Assembly (NCBI RefSeq): GCF_019837165.1
Contig: NZ_JAGYHC010000001.1
Coordinates: forward strand, 2,666,001-2,730,000
Origin: Virgibacillus sp. NKC19-3
GTDB taxonomy: Bacteria > Bacillota > Bacilli > Bacillales > Amphibacillaceae
Length of the DNA: 64,000 nt
Reading direction: 5' to 3'
The translations under genes and the position numbers were made by a program. The notes beneath the pieces are model-generated. The model did not search any database, was not told the DNA's origin, and was given only the letters and a program-made list of their open reading frames with translations. Below are positions 24,294-34,354 of the stretch, piece by piece. Position 1 is the first letter of the stretch. The number at the start of each line of letters is the position of its first letter.

Positions 24294-27200
24294 TTACTCT
24301 GCATTAATAAATAAATTACCTTCTGCCTGTTGGCGTGTTTCGTTACCAAAGTCATCCACAATTTTCACCTCAATAACAGCACCTTCAGCCTCTATATTTG
24401 TTCCTGTCCACCATCCTTCATAATGGCCTTCTGACGTTTCCATCATCGGAAGCTCTGTCGCGTTGGCAACACTGTTTCGTTCATTTGTTAGCGGCATATG
24501 GATAAAGAATGTGGCTCTTTGCCCTGGCTCACTATCAAATTCGATATGCACACTTTCACCAGCATTGATATATACATCTTCCGTTGGTGTCAGATTAGCT
24601 ATATCAGGTGCAGTGAAGTCCACTTCAAGACTAACCGACTCTGTTTGACTATTTCCAGCTAAATCCGCTGCAACAACTTCGATTTCATTTTCTCCGTTAT
24701 CCAGCAAAATTCGCTTGGAATACGTACCATCTGAAACATCTGCCTCTTGGCCGTTTACTTCCACATAATCAAGGTTAGAATCTGATACAGTTCCTTCAAC
24801 CGTCACTGTTTCTTGATTCGATTTTTCCCCATCTTGTGGATTATCGATGGTTAATTCAGGTTCTTCAGTATCCAGCGTTACGGTAACAGGATCAGATTCT
24901 CCTATAGAAGTCCCATCAATGACAGATACTGCTGTAAGTTCATTTTCACCTTCTGTTAAATCGGCTGGTATCGAAAACTCCCCATCATCTCCAATTTCTT
25001 GCGTACCAACTTCTTCCCCATTATTCATCAATTGAACAGTGGTTGTAGGTGAAGCGGTACCCTCTACGCTAAGATCTGCTTCATTTGTAATAAGATCTTC
25101 TGCTGGTGTGGTAATAACAGGTTCCTCTGCCTCGTAGCTGACACGAGCACGGATCATATAGTTTCCTTCTATAGCAGGGGACGGTGACCATGCTCCATCA
25201 ACGAATTGATAGCTACGCTCAGCATTTGGACTATTTTCATCTGTTGCCATCCCTGGAGCTTCTGTATTGGCTTGTGTTTGAATATATACCATATAGAAAT
25301 CTCCATCCACTGTAATTCCATGCTCGGATAAGTCAACGACTGTCCATTCATCCGCATCACGTACCGCTTCTGCTTCAATTGGACCAGCGATTTTCTCACC
25401 AGGATCTCCATTAGGACCCGACGCGTCCCATACTTCTACCGCAAATTCCGTTCCACCAGGAACCGGGAACTCTTCATCCCAGAATTTAAATACACCATCG
25501 GTTACGACAGCAGATTCTTCATCCTCTGGCAAGGACATTTTCACTGCCCAGCCATTTCCTGCATCGTAGAAAGCGCGCGCATTTTCGGGCGTACCGTCAT
25601 CATACCCGATTTCGCCACCTGGAACCGTGTAAAATGGTTCAAGTGCTACATCTGCTTCCGCGTCTTCTTCTAGGTTAACTTCCATCTCTGTTGCATGATA
25701 ACCACTTGCTATTACACGTAATGTGTACGTTCCTTCGTATGCAGATAGATCATAATTACCGTCTGCATCTGTTTCTACAGGGGCAATGTTTGCGTCTTCG
25801 GCAAGTAGAACAGTAGCACCCTCTATTGGTTCACCTGTTGCTTCATCTGTAACTGTTCCACTTACGGTATACTGATCAATTTCATCTAATGTGAAATTCG
25901 TTTCCGTCGTTTCATCATTCTCGATTGTTACGGTCTGTTCATCCGAATGAAATCCATAAGCTTCAGCTTTCACTGTAAATTCTCCTGCACCATGAAGCAA
26001 AGAATAGGTGCCATCAGCCGGATCTGTATTTACAGATCGACCGGTTTCAAGCACACTAACCTGTGCACCTATAGGCAGAACAGCCGGATTAACGACTTCT
26101 TCCTCAATCGGAGGGTTTTCATTAGGCGTTACCGGCACAATATCCGCTGGATTCACTTTCTCTTTCAAAGCTGCTTTATCATCGCTTTTTTCTACTCCAA
26201 GCTCATTGTTTGCCGTGGTTAATGCGTTCACAGTTAGACGATCATTTAACAACCCAACAGTCTTACTATTATCAGAAGCGACCTCCAATGATACAGTATC
26301 GCTTTCCGGTGCATCAGATAGCGCTACATCATCAATATACCAACCATCTTTAGTGACACTAAGATCAGAAGTAAGATTGAAACCAATATATATTCTTTCA
26401 CCACTATAGTCAGATAAATCTACTTCTGCACTTTCCCATCCATCTGTTAGACCTTGCATTCTAGTAAGCTGTGTCCATTCCTCTTGATCTGTTGATACAA
26501 AAACATGACCAAAATCATATGCGCCACCTGTTTCATAGGCTTCCAAATCATGCCATTGTTCAAACTGCAAGTAAGTATCCCCTTCTGGCAGATCAATAGG
26601 CGGCATCATAAGTGTTGCATTGGCATTATTATCATATTCACCATCCAGATTAGTTGCATACACATTATCACCGGATGCAGCTTCCCCAGGTCCGGATGTT
26701 GGCTCACCCCATTCCCAGTTGTTGTTTTCACCAAATGAAGTCCAACCAGCCGGACTAGATTCAAAGTCTTCGAAATATCCTGTTGTAATACCTTGTTCAA
26801 CGACCACATTGTACTCATCGCTCGTTACTTCATTATCTCCGAAGTCCTTCACTGTCCAGTAATATGTCAAAGAATCTCCTTCGATGTCTTCCCCAGGAAT
26901 AGTCGCAATATACTCGCCATCTGTAAAATCACCAGAGGTTCGAGAGGCTTCTACCGTTTGCCAATCATCATCATTGTCCTGATAGCTTAATGCCACAGTA
27001 GCGACACTGACGTTATCACTAGCCTGAATGGTTAAATCCATATCCATACCAGCGTACGTTTCTGCTGGAGCTTCATGTTCAAAAGTCGGTGCTTCGGTAT
27101 CGTCACCTTCTTTTGTAACTTGTCCTTCCAATGTTCCAAGTCCATCTACAAGCGATGCTACCGCATCATGGGCATTAACTAATCCATATCCGTATCCATT

Positions 27201-28682
27201 ATTTGGAGCGTCCGGATATTCGTCATCCGTCAATACATTAGCAGTAGAGGTTAAAATTTCTTCCATCTCATCAATAGATAAACTCGCATCCACATCTTTT
27301 AACAGTGCTGCTACACCAGCTACAGAAGGCCCGGCCATGGATGTTCCATTCCAGCCACCTTCATATCCGCCTCCAGGTACAGTAGACCGAATATTGACAC
27401 CAGGAGCAGATATATCGGGTTTCACTTCATCATATGGGGAAGGCCCACGTAATGAAAAATCTGCAACCACGTCATCGATGTCTGTTGCTCCAGTAGCAAA
27501 TGATTCCGGATAATTTGCCGGGACTGCTATTGACTCAGGTCCCCCTGGATTGGTAAGTGTTGTATTTCCAGCCGAAAATTCCGGAAAGATATCCGCTGCT
27601 CTCCAGTTCTGAACAACGTCACGATACCACTCATCAAGACCGGGACCGCCGCCCCATGAGTTATTAACGACATCTGGAGCCATATCCACATCCGTATTCC
27701 CTTCTGCATCCATTGGTGCTAAAATCCATTCTGCAGCTGCTAATAAATCTGCATCAGCTGCTGTTCCATCTTCTCCAAATGCCTTAACAGAAATCCACTG
27801 AGCACTTGGAGCTACACCGACTTGATTCGATCCGTCCGGTTCACTTCCTACCATCGTTCCTGTCACATGTGTACCATGACCTTGGGGATCATAAGGTTCA
27901 CTTTCTCCATCTGCAGGATCATACCAGTTAAAATCATGATCGACTTCATCCGTCTGCGCGTCGTAACCACGATATTTTTCCTTCAATGCAGGATGATCCC
28001 ACTCGGCACCTGTATCGATACTTGCTACAACCGTCCCTGAACCATCAGCACCCATGTCCCAGGCTTGTGGAGCACCTACACGTTCCACGTTCCACTCCAC
28101 ATTTGCAATTTCGGATTCAGGTGTTTCCGCGTCTTCTGTGACTGTTGTAAACAATTCACGCGTTTCGTTCGGTAAAATTTTTTCAACTTCCGCAAAGGCA
28201 GCGACTTTTTCTGCAACTTCTTGTGTAGCCGTTACCGCCATACCATTAACGATATAATAGGATTTGATATCTTCCACATTCCCATTTTCAACTTCTTGTT
28301 CCAGGTATTGTTTTACTTGTTGCTGTGAGGTTATGGAAGTTGATTTTAATTCAGATACAACAGCCGATCGCTGTATATGTTCTTGTTTTTGCGCCGATAG
28401 ATTTGCTTGATTCGCATTTAATTTCGCATCTTCAGCTATTTTCGCTGTATCCGCCTTCTCATTAAATTTAATTAAAAATGTTGCTTTATCGTTTTCATTA
28501 AACTCCTCCTGAAGACGATCAGTCACCTTTGCTTGTGCTACCTTTTGAGAATCATTTACAGATTGATGTAACTTATCGTTTGTTTCCGCATGTGCCATTC
28601 CTGGTGCTATTAAAGAAAAAGTCATTAGAAACGATGCTGCAATACGAAACGCTTTAACTTGACCTTTTTTCTTTTGCCTCAA
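24294..28682 (-). CDS. bpr: secreted S8 (subtilisin-family) serine protease, bacillopeptidase F-like
   Basis: A 1462-residue exported protease. It starts with TTG after GAGGAGG and has a signal peptide ending near residue 32 (GMAHA). Residues about 50-175 form the inhibitory propeptide. The catalytic domain spans about 200-510 with Asp-223 (SIDTGAEWDHP), His-269 (QGHGTHVTG), oxyanion Asn-373 (SAGNTT) and Ser-448 (NGTSMAGPS). Then come an Ig/FN-like segment, an immune-inhibitor-A/MAM-type jelly roll (YFEDFESSPAGW to KDGWYIDDV), two carboxypeptidase-regulatory-like repeats and two or three Ig-like domains. The layout and length match Bpr of B. subtilis (about 1430 residues). The very high Asp/Glu content suggests adaptation to salt. 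No LPxTG anchor is seen, so it is probably released or trimmed. Confidence 0.93.
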   Translation of the reverse strand: MRQKKKGQVKAFRIAASFLMTFSLIAPGMAHAETNDKLHQSVNDSQKVAQAKVTDRLQEEFNENDKATFLIKFNEKADTAKIAEDAKLNANQANLSAQKQEHIQRSAVVSELKSTSITSQQQVKQYLEQEVENGNVEDIKSYYIVNGMAVTATQEVAEKVAAFAEVEKILPNETRELFTTVTEDAETPESEIANVEWNVERVGAPQAWDMGADGSGTVVASIDTGAEWDHPALKEKYRGYDAQTDEVDHDFNWYDPADGESEPYDPQGHGTHVTGTMVGSEPDGSNQVGVAPSAQWISVKAFGEDGTAADADLLAAAEWILAPMDAEGNTDVDMAPDVVNNSWGGGPGLDEWYRDVVQNWRAADIFPEFSAGNTTLTNPGGPESIAVPANYPESFATGATDIDDVVADFSLRGPSPYDEVKPDISAPGVNIRSTVPGGGYEGGWNGTSMAGPSVAGVAALLKDVDASLSIDEMEEILTSTANVLTDDEYPDAPNNGYGYGLVNAHDAVASLVDGLGTLEGQVTKEGDDTEAPTFEHEAPAETYAGMDMDLTIQASDNVSVATVALSYQDNDDDWQTVEASRTSGDFTDGEYIATIPGEDIEGDSLTYYWTVKDFGDNEVTSDEYNVVVEQGITTGYFEDFESSPAGWTSFGENNNWEWGEPTSGPGEAASGDNVYATNLDGEYDNNANATLMMPPIDLPEGDTYLQFEQWHDLEAYETGGAYDFGHVFVSTDQEEWTQLTRMQGLTDGWESAEVDLSDYSGERIYIGFNLTSDLSVTKDGWYIDDVALSDAPESDTVSLEVASDNSKTVGLLNDRLTVNALTTANNELGVEKSDDKAALKEKVNPADIVPVTPNENPPIEEEVVNPAVLPIGAQVSVLETGRSVNTDPADGTYSLLHGAGEFTVKAEAYGFHSDEQTVTIENDETTETNFTLDEIDQYTVSGTVTDEATGEPIEGATVLLAEDANIAPVETDADGNYDLSAYEGTYTLRVIASGYHATEMEVNLEEDAEADVALEPFYTVPGGEIGYDDGTPENARAFYDAGNGWAVKMSLPEDEESAVVTDGVFKFWDEEFPVPGGTEFAVEVWDASGPNGDPGEKIAGPIEAEAVRDADEWTVVDLSEHGITVDGDFYMVYIQTQANTEAPGMATDENSPNAERSYQFVDGAWSPSPAIEGNYMIRARVSYEAEEPVITTPAEDLITNEADLSVEGTASPTTTVQLMNNGEEVGTQEIGDDGEFSIPADLTEGENELTAVSVIDGTSIGESDPVTVTLDTEEPELTIDNPQDGEKSNQETVTVEGTVSDSNLDYVEVNGQEADVSDGTYSKRILLDNGENEIEVVAADLAGNSQTESVSLEVDFTAPDIANLTPTEDVYINAGESVHIEFDSEPGQRATFFIHMPLTNERNSVANATELPMMETSEGHYEGWWTGTNIEAEGAVIEVKIVDDFGNETRQQAEGNLFINAE

Positions 28683-29203
28683 AAGCTTGTCCTCCTCTCA
28701 ATTTAAAAAAGCCATCTTTTGAACATGTTACAAATCCTACCCCCCTTTGCTGAAAAACTTAGTGTTATTTAACGGCTGTTCATGGTGATGTTTGTAGAAT
28801 CTGAGTTGTTGATGTGAGTATAATAGATTTCAGGAAGAAATGGTGTCGTAATTTGTCGATTTTCAATTGAATTTTCAAAATTGATAGATTAGTATTATTT
28901 TTTATAAATTTACTTCATGGGTTAAAGGCCCGATTCGTAACGTTTATTTTTACAAATCATTGGTGTAGAAGTGTTCTATAACTCAAACATCGTAATATAA
29001 TTCCCCTACGTTACAAAAAATGAATAAATAGACCTGCTAAAATAACAATTATTACAAAAATTTTTCATATAAGTGGAAATTCTATTCCATATGACCTAGG
29101 TAAAATTACAATGCAAGATTCAATTATCGATAATTTGAAATAGTATACGAATTACTCCATCCTTAAGTCCTACTAGCTGTAATAATGACATCTCCTTGTA
29201 AAA
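28683..29203. other. 521-bp AT-rich intergenic spacer
   Basis: No open frame with a ribosome site and no recognisable RNA. It must hold the promoter of the leftward protease gene, but I cannot single out a convincing -35/-10 pair. Long A/T tracts around 28860-28910 and 29025-29075 suggest intrinsically bent DNA, as often seen upstream of stationary-phase genes; that is inference. Confidence 0.5.
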
Positions 29204-29253
29204 TAAAAAAGAGCTTCATACCTGACTTGACTAGCGTCCCGGCATAAAGCTCT
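29204..29253 (-). terminator. terminator of the M42 aminopeptidase gene
   Basis: AGAGCTTCATACC and GGCATAAAGCTCT pair with one bulge around a loop of about 18 bases. On the minus strand the hairpin is followed by TTTTTTATTTT. It lies 16 bp past the stop codon. Confidence 0.82.
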
Positions 29254-29268
29254 ATTTTCTGTTTCGAA

Positions 29269-30327
29269 TTAATCTTCCAATGGATTCAAACTCTCTTCTC
29301 CTGTCAATGTTGAAATCATTGTTACCAGCAATTCTATTTCTTCATCAATATCCTTCAGACTCACTGTCTCTACAGGTGAGTGCATATAGCGCAGTGGTAA
29401 AGATACCAGGGATATCGGGACACCCGGACCAGTTAAACGCATCCGATCTGCATCTGTTCCTGTTGCCCTTGGAGTTAGTTCATACTGGATATTCATGTTT
29501 AATTTTTGCGCCACATTCTCAAACAGTTTATTGATTTTTCTATTAATCGGTGCGCCTTTAGCTAAAACCGGGCCACTTTCGAGGCGAATATCACCATGTT
29601 TGTTTTTATTAACACCCGGATAATCTGTTGCAAATGTGACATCAACTGCAATAGCCATAGTAGGTTCAACACCTGCAGCAGCAAAATAGGCTCCACCCAT
29701 GTTTGTCTCTTCATTAACCGTACTCGCGGCATAAACACCAACACTACAGCCTTTTTCTGCCAACCGCTTGAACACTTCTGCTACGATAAACGCTCCTGTT
29801 CGATTATCCAATGCACGCCCGGACATGTACCGATCCATCAGGATTTCAGGTTCTGTCTTATACACGCCAAGGTCGCCAATTTGAACATGTTCCTCTGCTT
29901 CCTTTTTTGTTTTATACCCGCAATCGATAAATAAATCCTCCAGATTAAAGTCATCTTTTAAGCCGCCATGATGCTGTGCATTCACACCAATGACTCCTAT
30001 AACGGTCCGGTTATAGCCGAGCACCGTTACTTTCATACCGACCGCAGCCTTTGGATTAATACCGCCCATCTTATCAAAATGCAGAAATCCGTTTTCATCA
30101 ATACGGTTGATCACAAGTCCAATTTCATCACTATGTCCTGCCAGTAATACTTTAAAGGGTGCTTCCGGATTCAATACCCCAATAACATTCCCGGCATTAT
30201 CTGTTCTTATTTCATCCGCGAAACCTTTTACATGATTCATCCATTTCTTTTGGATTTCCATTTCGTTACTTGACGGTGATGGCGTCTGCAAGAGCTCTAC
30301 TAAGAAATCCTTATTTATTTGTGACAT
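29269..30327 (-). CDS. M42-family metallo-aminopeptidase
   Basis: A 352-residue di-zinc aminopeptidase of the M42 (FrvX/glutamyl aminopeptidase/TET) family, a cytosolic oligomer that trims peptides. Metal ligands are suggested by His-65 in LLAGHSDEIG, Asp in RALDNRTGAF, the catalytic Glu pair in TVNEETNMGG, Asp in AVDVTFATD and His near the end in PLRYMHSPVE. The ATG follows AGGAGG. B. subtilis has several such proteins (YtoP, YsdC, YhfE); I cannot assign this one to a single ortholog. It lies beside the large exported protease, but on its own transcript. Confidence 0.88.
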   Translation of the reverse strand: MSQINKDFLVELLQTPSPSSNEMEIQKKWMNHVKGFADEIRTDNAGNVIGVLNPEAPFKVLLAGHSDEIGLVINRIDENGFLHFDKMGGINPKAAVGMKVTVLGYNRTVIGVIGVNAQHHGGLKDDFNLEDLFIDCGYKTKKEAEEHVQIGDLGVYKTEPEILMDRYMSGRALDNRTGAFIVAEVFKRLAEKGCSVGVYAASTVNEETNMGGAYFAAAGVEPTMAIAVDVTFATDYPGVNKNKHGDIRLESGPVLAKGAPINRKINKLFENVAQKLNMNIQYELTPRATGTDADRMRLTGPGVPISLVSLPLRYMHSPVETVSLKDIDEEIELLVTMISTLTGEESLNPLED

Positions 30328-30445
30328 GCTATTCCTCCTTTATCATTCAATCATAGCAAATTTTTGTACAAAGAGCATATTAATTTACGGTTATCACACA
30401 TCTAGGTAAAATAAACTATAACAATGTGAAAAGGGGCGGTTAACC

Positions 30446-31000
30446 ATGAACTTAAATCAATGGTATGAAAAAGCAATGACACCTGATACATATATTGAAT
30501 CCATGAAAGAACATAAGGAAAATCTTTTGCATATTTACGATCATTTTACCTTACCAGACGATGAAGCTTTTTTTCAGGAAATAAAGCGTAAAAATCTCCG
30601 TGCTATTGTTTTAACAGAGGATTGGTGTGGGGATGCGATGATGAATATTCCGATTTTGCTGCGTATAGCAGAAAAGACGGATATAGAAGTCAGGATGCTG
30701 CTTCGGGATCAAAACCTGGAACTAATGGATCAATACTTAACAAATGGAAAAGCACGTTCCATCCCTATTTTCATATTTATAGATGAAGACGGGAACGAAG
30801 TGGCAAAATGGGGCCCTCGTTCTAATAAGGTCCAGCAATTTAGCGACGAAGCCCGACAGTCACTTCCTGACAAAGACGCAGATGATTACAAGGAAAAGAT
30901 GAAAGAAGTGCTTGTATTTATGACAAAATCATTCCGTGACAATACAGATTTCTGGAATGATGTGTATACCAGTATGAAAGAAACTTTATTAGAAAATTAG
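30446..31000 (+). CDS. thioredoxin-fold protein with a single active-site Cys (WCGD)
   Basis: A 184-residue thioredoxin-like protein of the Thioredoxin_9 type found in Bacillales. The active-site region reads TEDWCGDAMMNIPILL: one Cys where thioredoxin has CxxC, so it cannot do the usual dithiol exchange. The cis-Pro region is SIPIFIFIDEDGNEV. The ATG follows AGGGGCGG. It may bind or protect thiols, or work with bacillithiol; these are guesses. A single-gene unit ending at the hairpin at 31083. Confidence 0.78.
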   Translation: MNLNQWYEKAMTPDTYIESMKEHKENLLHIYDHFTLPDDEAFFQEIKRKNLRAIVLTEDWCGDAMMNIPILLRIAEKTDIEVRMLLRDQNLELMDQYLTNGKARSIPIFIFIDEDGNEVAKWGPRSNKVQQFSDEARQSLPDKDADDYKEKMKEVLVFMTKSFRDNTDFWNDVYTSMKETLLEN

Positions 31001-31082
31001 GAGTTCCTTTCGTTGCACGTACACAAGCAAGGACGCTTTTATACTTGAACTTACCTGAAAATAGCTAAATTCCGCAGAGAGA

Positions 31083-31110
31083 CTGAGGCATATTGCATCA
31101 GCCTCTTTTT
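31083..31110 (+). terminator. terminator after the thioredoxin-like gene
   Basis: TGAGGC and GCCTC pair around ATATTGCATCA and are followed by TTTTTG. It is a short stem, and lies about 85 bp past the stop codon. Confidence 0.65.
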
Positions 31111-31165
31111 GTATAGCCTGATAAACCTTTTGTCCATACTAATGAGACATAAGGAGATGAACGGA

Positions 31166-32164
31166 ATGAGTATAAAATTAATTAAAAATATCTATTACCG
31201 GCTTCCTATCATAATCAGGCTATTAATCACGATTCTACTATTGATGGTTATCTTTGGCTTTATTATCTACCTTGTAGAGCCTAAACAGTTTCCAACTATC
31301 TTCGACGGCATATGGTGGGCCTTTGTAACAGCTGCTACAGTAGGTTATGGGGATTATATTCCCCTAACTACTCCAGGTAAAATGGTCGCTATCCTGTTAA
31401 TCTTAACAGGTGGAGGATTAATCGCTTTTTATATCACTACCTTTGCTTCCGTTTCAATTAAGCATGAACGAGATTTGGAAAGCGGAAAAATTGTTTTTAA
31501 AAGCAGTGGTCATCTTATCTTTATCGGTTGGAATGAACGAACAAGACAATTACTTGATATCACGATAGACAACGACCCAGATGTTCGTATCGTTCTCATT
31601 GACCGTTCACTGGATCATTTAGCATTCCAACATTATCCTGTCCATTTCATTCACGGGGATCCTACAGAAGATGGGACGTTAAAGCAAGCAAATATCACAC
31701 AGGCAAAATGTGTCATAATAACTGCTGACATCAATAAAAATGAACGCCAATCAGATAACAACACGATATTAACCACTGTTGCTATTCGAGGGAACAACAA
31801 AGACATCCCGATCATCGCTGAAATATTATCAAAAATACAGATTGAAAATGCCTTGCGTGCGGGAGCATCTACGATTATTAAAACCAATGATTTCATGAGT
31901 GCATTGTTTTATCATGAACTTTCAAGTACAGAGAATGCAATGCCATTTGATACGGTTCTACATGTATTAAAAAAACAACAATTCAACCAATTCAAACTTC
32001 CTGAATCACTCATAGATAACTCATTCCTACAAGCTTCCATGTATTTATTAAAAGAAAAATACCTCTTGCTCGGTCTGATCCGAAATGAAGAATGGTATAT
32101 CAATCCAGAGGCGGATTTCATGCTTGAGGAAGAGGATATTTTACTAACGATGATTGCTTGGTAA
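31166..32164 (+). CDS. yugO: two-TM potassium channel with RCK domain (YugO-like)
   Basis: A 332-residue K+ channel: two membrane helices flanking the pore loop with the selectivity filter TAATVGYGDYIPLT, then a cytosolic RCK (TrkA-N) Rossmann domain starting GHLIFIGWNERT. I use the ATG of MSIKLIKN behind AAGGAGATG; a second ATG three codons earlier is also usable. YugO of B. subtilis releases K+ and is involved in biofilm formation and electrical signalling between cells. The family link is firm; the signalling role here is inferred. Confidence 0.9.
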   Translation: MSIKLIKNIYYRLPIIIRLLITILLLMVIFGFIIYLVEPKQFPTIFDGIWWAFVTAATVGYGDYIPLTTPGKMVAILLILTGGGLIAFYITTFASVSIKHERDLESGKIVFKSSGHLIFIGWNERTRQLLDITIDNDPDVRIVLIDRSLDHLAFQHYPVHFIHGDPTEDGTLKQANITQAKCVIITADINKNERQSDNNTILTTVAIRGNNKDIPIIAEILSKIQIENALRAGASTIIKTNDFMSALFYHELSSTENAMPFDTVLHVLKKQQFNQFKLPESLIDNSFLQASMYLLKEKYLLLGLIRNEEWYINPEADFMLEEEDILLTMIAW

Positions 32165-32333
32165 TTTAATCATTTTTGCCTGATGAAAAAACTTATGATA
32201 AAATATTTCATTGACAGTAAGAAAATATAATTACTCCCTACTGCATAAGGGTAACAAAGGCATATATCTAAATGCTGGTATACGCCACGTTTTTAATGTC
32301 AAGAAATGAATACAGGTATAGGAGTTGTTCAAC

Positions 32334-32699
32334 ATGACGAACAAGTTTGAGGTAGGTCAAATTGTTGAAGGAAGAGTTACAGGCATACAGCCATATGGGG
32401 CATTTGTCGCTTTAGATGAAGAAGTTCAAGGGTTAGTCCATATTTCTGAAGTAACACATGGATTTGTGAACGATATTAATGACTATTTAACCGTTGGAGA
32501 TGACGTGCACGTTAAAATATTAAACGTAGATGAGGCCAATAACAAATTTTCATTATCCATTCGAGCTACAGAAGAAGCTCCAGCAAAATCGGCAACAACC
32601 CAAAAAAGCAGTACGAATAAACAGCAAGATACGGAAGAAGCCGGCTTCAACACATTAAAAGATAAACTCGAGGAGTGGATTAAACAGTCCAAGAAATAA
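32334..32699 (+). CDS. yugI: S1 RNA-binding domain protein YugI (general stress protein 13)
   Basis: A 121-residue protein with one S1 domain at residues 5-75 ([31 protein letters not shown]) and a flexible Ser/Thr/Lys tail ending in an amphipathic helix ([14 protein letters not shown]). The start is the ATG of MTNKFEVGQ after AGGAG; a TTG three codons earlier overlaps the ribosome site. YugI/GSP13 relatives bind RNA or ribosomes. It is a single gene upstream of pgi, as in B. subtilis. Confidence 0.9.
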   Translation: MTNKFEVGQIVEGRVTGIQPYGAFVALDEEVQGLVHISEVTHGFVNDINDYLTVGDDVHVKILNVDEANNKFSLSIRATEEAPAKSATTQKSSTNKQQDTEEAGFNTLKDKLEEWIKQSKK

Positions 32700-32809
32700 G
32701 AAGGGAGGTATATGCAGGTGGTACTTGCGTGTGCCTCTTTTTCTTGATTTCAAGACATTACTTGGGTAAAGTTAAATTGTATGAAAAGACTTCAAAGGAG
32801 GTAACGAGA

Positions 32810-34156
32810 GTGACACATGTTTCGTTTAACTATGATAAGGCATTACGTTTTTTTAACCAGGAAGAATTAACTAACATGAATAGTTTCATACAAACAGCTC
32901 ATAACGCGCTACATAATCAAACAGGGGCAGGTAATGACTTTTTGGGATGGATGGATTTACCTGAGAACTACGATAAAGAGGAATATGCCCGAATTAAAGC
33001 GAGCGCGGAGAAAATCAGACAAGATACAGATATTCTACTCGTTATCGGTATTGGTGGATCCTATTTAGGGGCCCGCGCTGCCCTCGATATGCTAAACCAT
33101 TCGTTTCAAGATCTGTTATCCAAAGAAGAAAGAAAAGCGCCACAGATTATTTTTGTTGGTCATCACTTAAGTTCCACCTACATGCGTGACTTGTTTGATG
33201 TGTTGGACGGTAAAGATGTCTCGATCAATGTTATTTCAAAAAGTGGGACAACCACTGAGCCTGCAGTAGCTTTTCGTATCTTTAAGAAATATCTGGAAGA
33301 AAAGTATGGAGCCAAAGAAGCAAAAAATCGTATTTATGCAACAACAGATAAGGAAAAAGGGGCACTTAAAACAAGTGCAGATCAGGCAGGCTATGAAACA
33401 TTCGTCATCCCGGATGATGTCGGTGGACGTTATTCGGTTTTAACAGCAGTAGGTCTGTTGCCTATTGCCGTAAGTGGTATTTCCATTGATAACATGATGC
33501 AGGGAGCTAGTAAGGCCATGCATGACTTTGCTGAACCGGAACTTGGCAAAAATGCAGCTTACCAGTACGCAGCTGTTAGAAATATTTTGTACAATAAAGG
33601 CAAAGTAACAGAAATGCTTATTAGTTACGAACCAAGTTTAAGCTATTTTGCTGAATGGTGGAAACAGTTATTTGGAGAAAGTGAAGGAAAGGATCAGAAA
33701 GGGATTTATCCATCATCCGCTAATTTCACAACAGATCTCCATTCCTTGGGTCAGTATGTACAAGAAGGTCGCAGAAACATTTTTGAGACCGTACTCCATG
33801 TTGGAAAGGCCAACAAGGAAATGACATTAGAGGCAGAAGAGTCGAATTCAGATGGACTTAATTACCTAGCAGGGAAAACTATCCATGAAATTAATGATAA
33901 AGCTTTTCAAGGTACCTTATTAGCACATACGGACGGGGATGTCCCTAACTTAATTGTCGAGGTACCTGAACTTGATGCTTATACATTCGGTTATTTGGTT
34001 TATTTCTTTGAAAAAGCCTGTGCAATCAGCGGTTACCTGCTTGGTGTAAATCCATTTGATCAGCCCGGTGTGGAAGCATATAAGAAAAATATGTTTGCAC
34101 TACTTGGTAAACCTGGATTTGAGGAAGCGAAAGAAGAACTAGAAAAGCGACTATAA
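32810..34156 (+). CDS. pgi: glucose-6-phosphate isomerase
   Basis: A 448-residue phosphoglucose isomerase, interconverting glucose 6-phosphate and fructose 6-phosphate. The first conserved block is [13 protein letters not shown], followed by [11 protein letters not shown] (phosphate-binding) and the C-terminal signature [18 protein letters not shown]. The start is the GTG of [12 protein letters not shown] after AAGGAGG, which matches the N-terminus of B. subtilis Pgi. The open frame extends upstream but is not protein-like there. Confidence 0.96.
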   Translation: MTHVSFNYDKALRFFNQEELTNMNSFIQTAHNALHNQTGAGNDFLGWMDLPENYDKEEYARIKASAEKIRQDTDILLVIGIGGSYLGARAALDMLNHSFQDLLSKEERKAPQIIFVGHHLSSTYMRDLFDVLDGKDVSINVISKSGTTTEPAVAFRIFKKYLEEKYGAKEAKNRIYATTDKEKGALKTSADQAGYETFVIPDDVGGRYSVLTAVGLLPIAVSGISIDNMMQGASKAMHDFAEPELGKNAAYQYAAVRNILYNKGKVTEMLISYEPSLSYFAEWWKQLFGESEGKDQKGIYPSSANFTTDLHSLGQYVQEGRRNIFETVLHVGKANKEMTLEAEESNSDGLNYLAGKTIHEINDKAFQGTLLAHTDGDVPNLIVEVPELDAYTFGYLVYFFEKACAISGYLLGVNPFDQPGVEAYKKNMFALLGKPGFEEAKEELEKRL

Positions 34157-34246
34157 AAAGTGGAAGAAAAAAATATTAAAATGATGTTTATATTTTTATC
34201 TATAGGGTATACTAATAAATGTAAGACTTTCTCGTATTCCCCCTGT

Positions 34247-34278
34247 AAGCAAGGCGTTATTACGCTTTGCTTTTTTTT
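34247..34278 (+). terminator. terminator downstream of pgi
   Basis: AAGCAAGGCGT and ACGCTTTGCTT pair around a 4-base loop and are followed by a run of eight T. It lies about 90 bp past the stop codon. Confidence 0.88.
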
Positions 34279-34354
34279 GGCCAAAATGCTTTTCTACATA
34301 TATTTTCACATTGTTTGTTATAATGGTATTACGAATGCATAGGAGGCTTTTTTT

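Noticed and set aside
26008-27513. Long open frames antisense to the S8 protease gene
   Set aside because: Ser/Thr/Pro-rich translations are the mirror of a GC-biased acidic coding strand; no ribosome site or homology.
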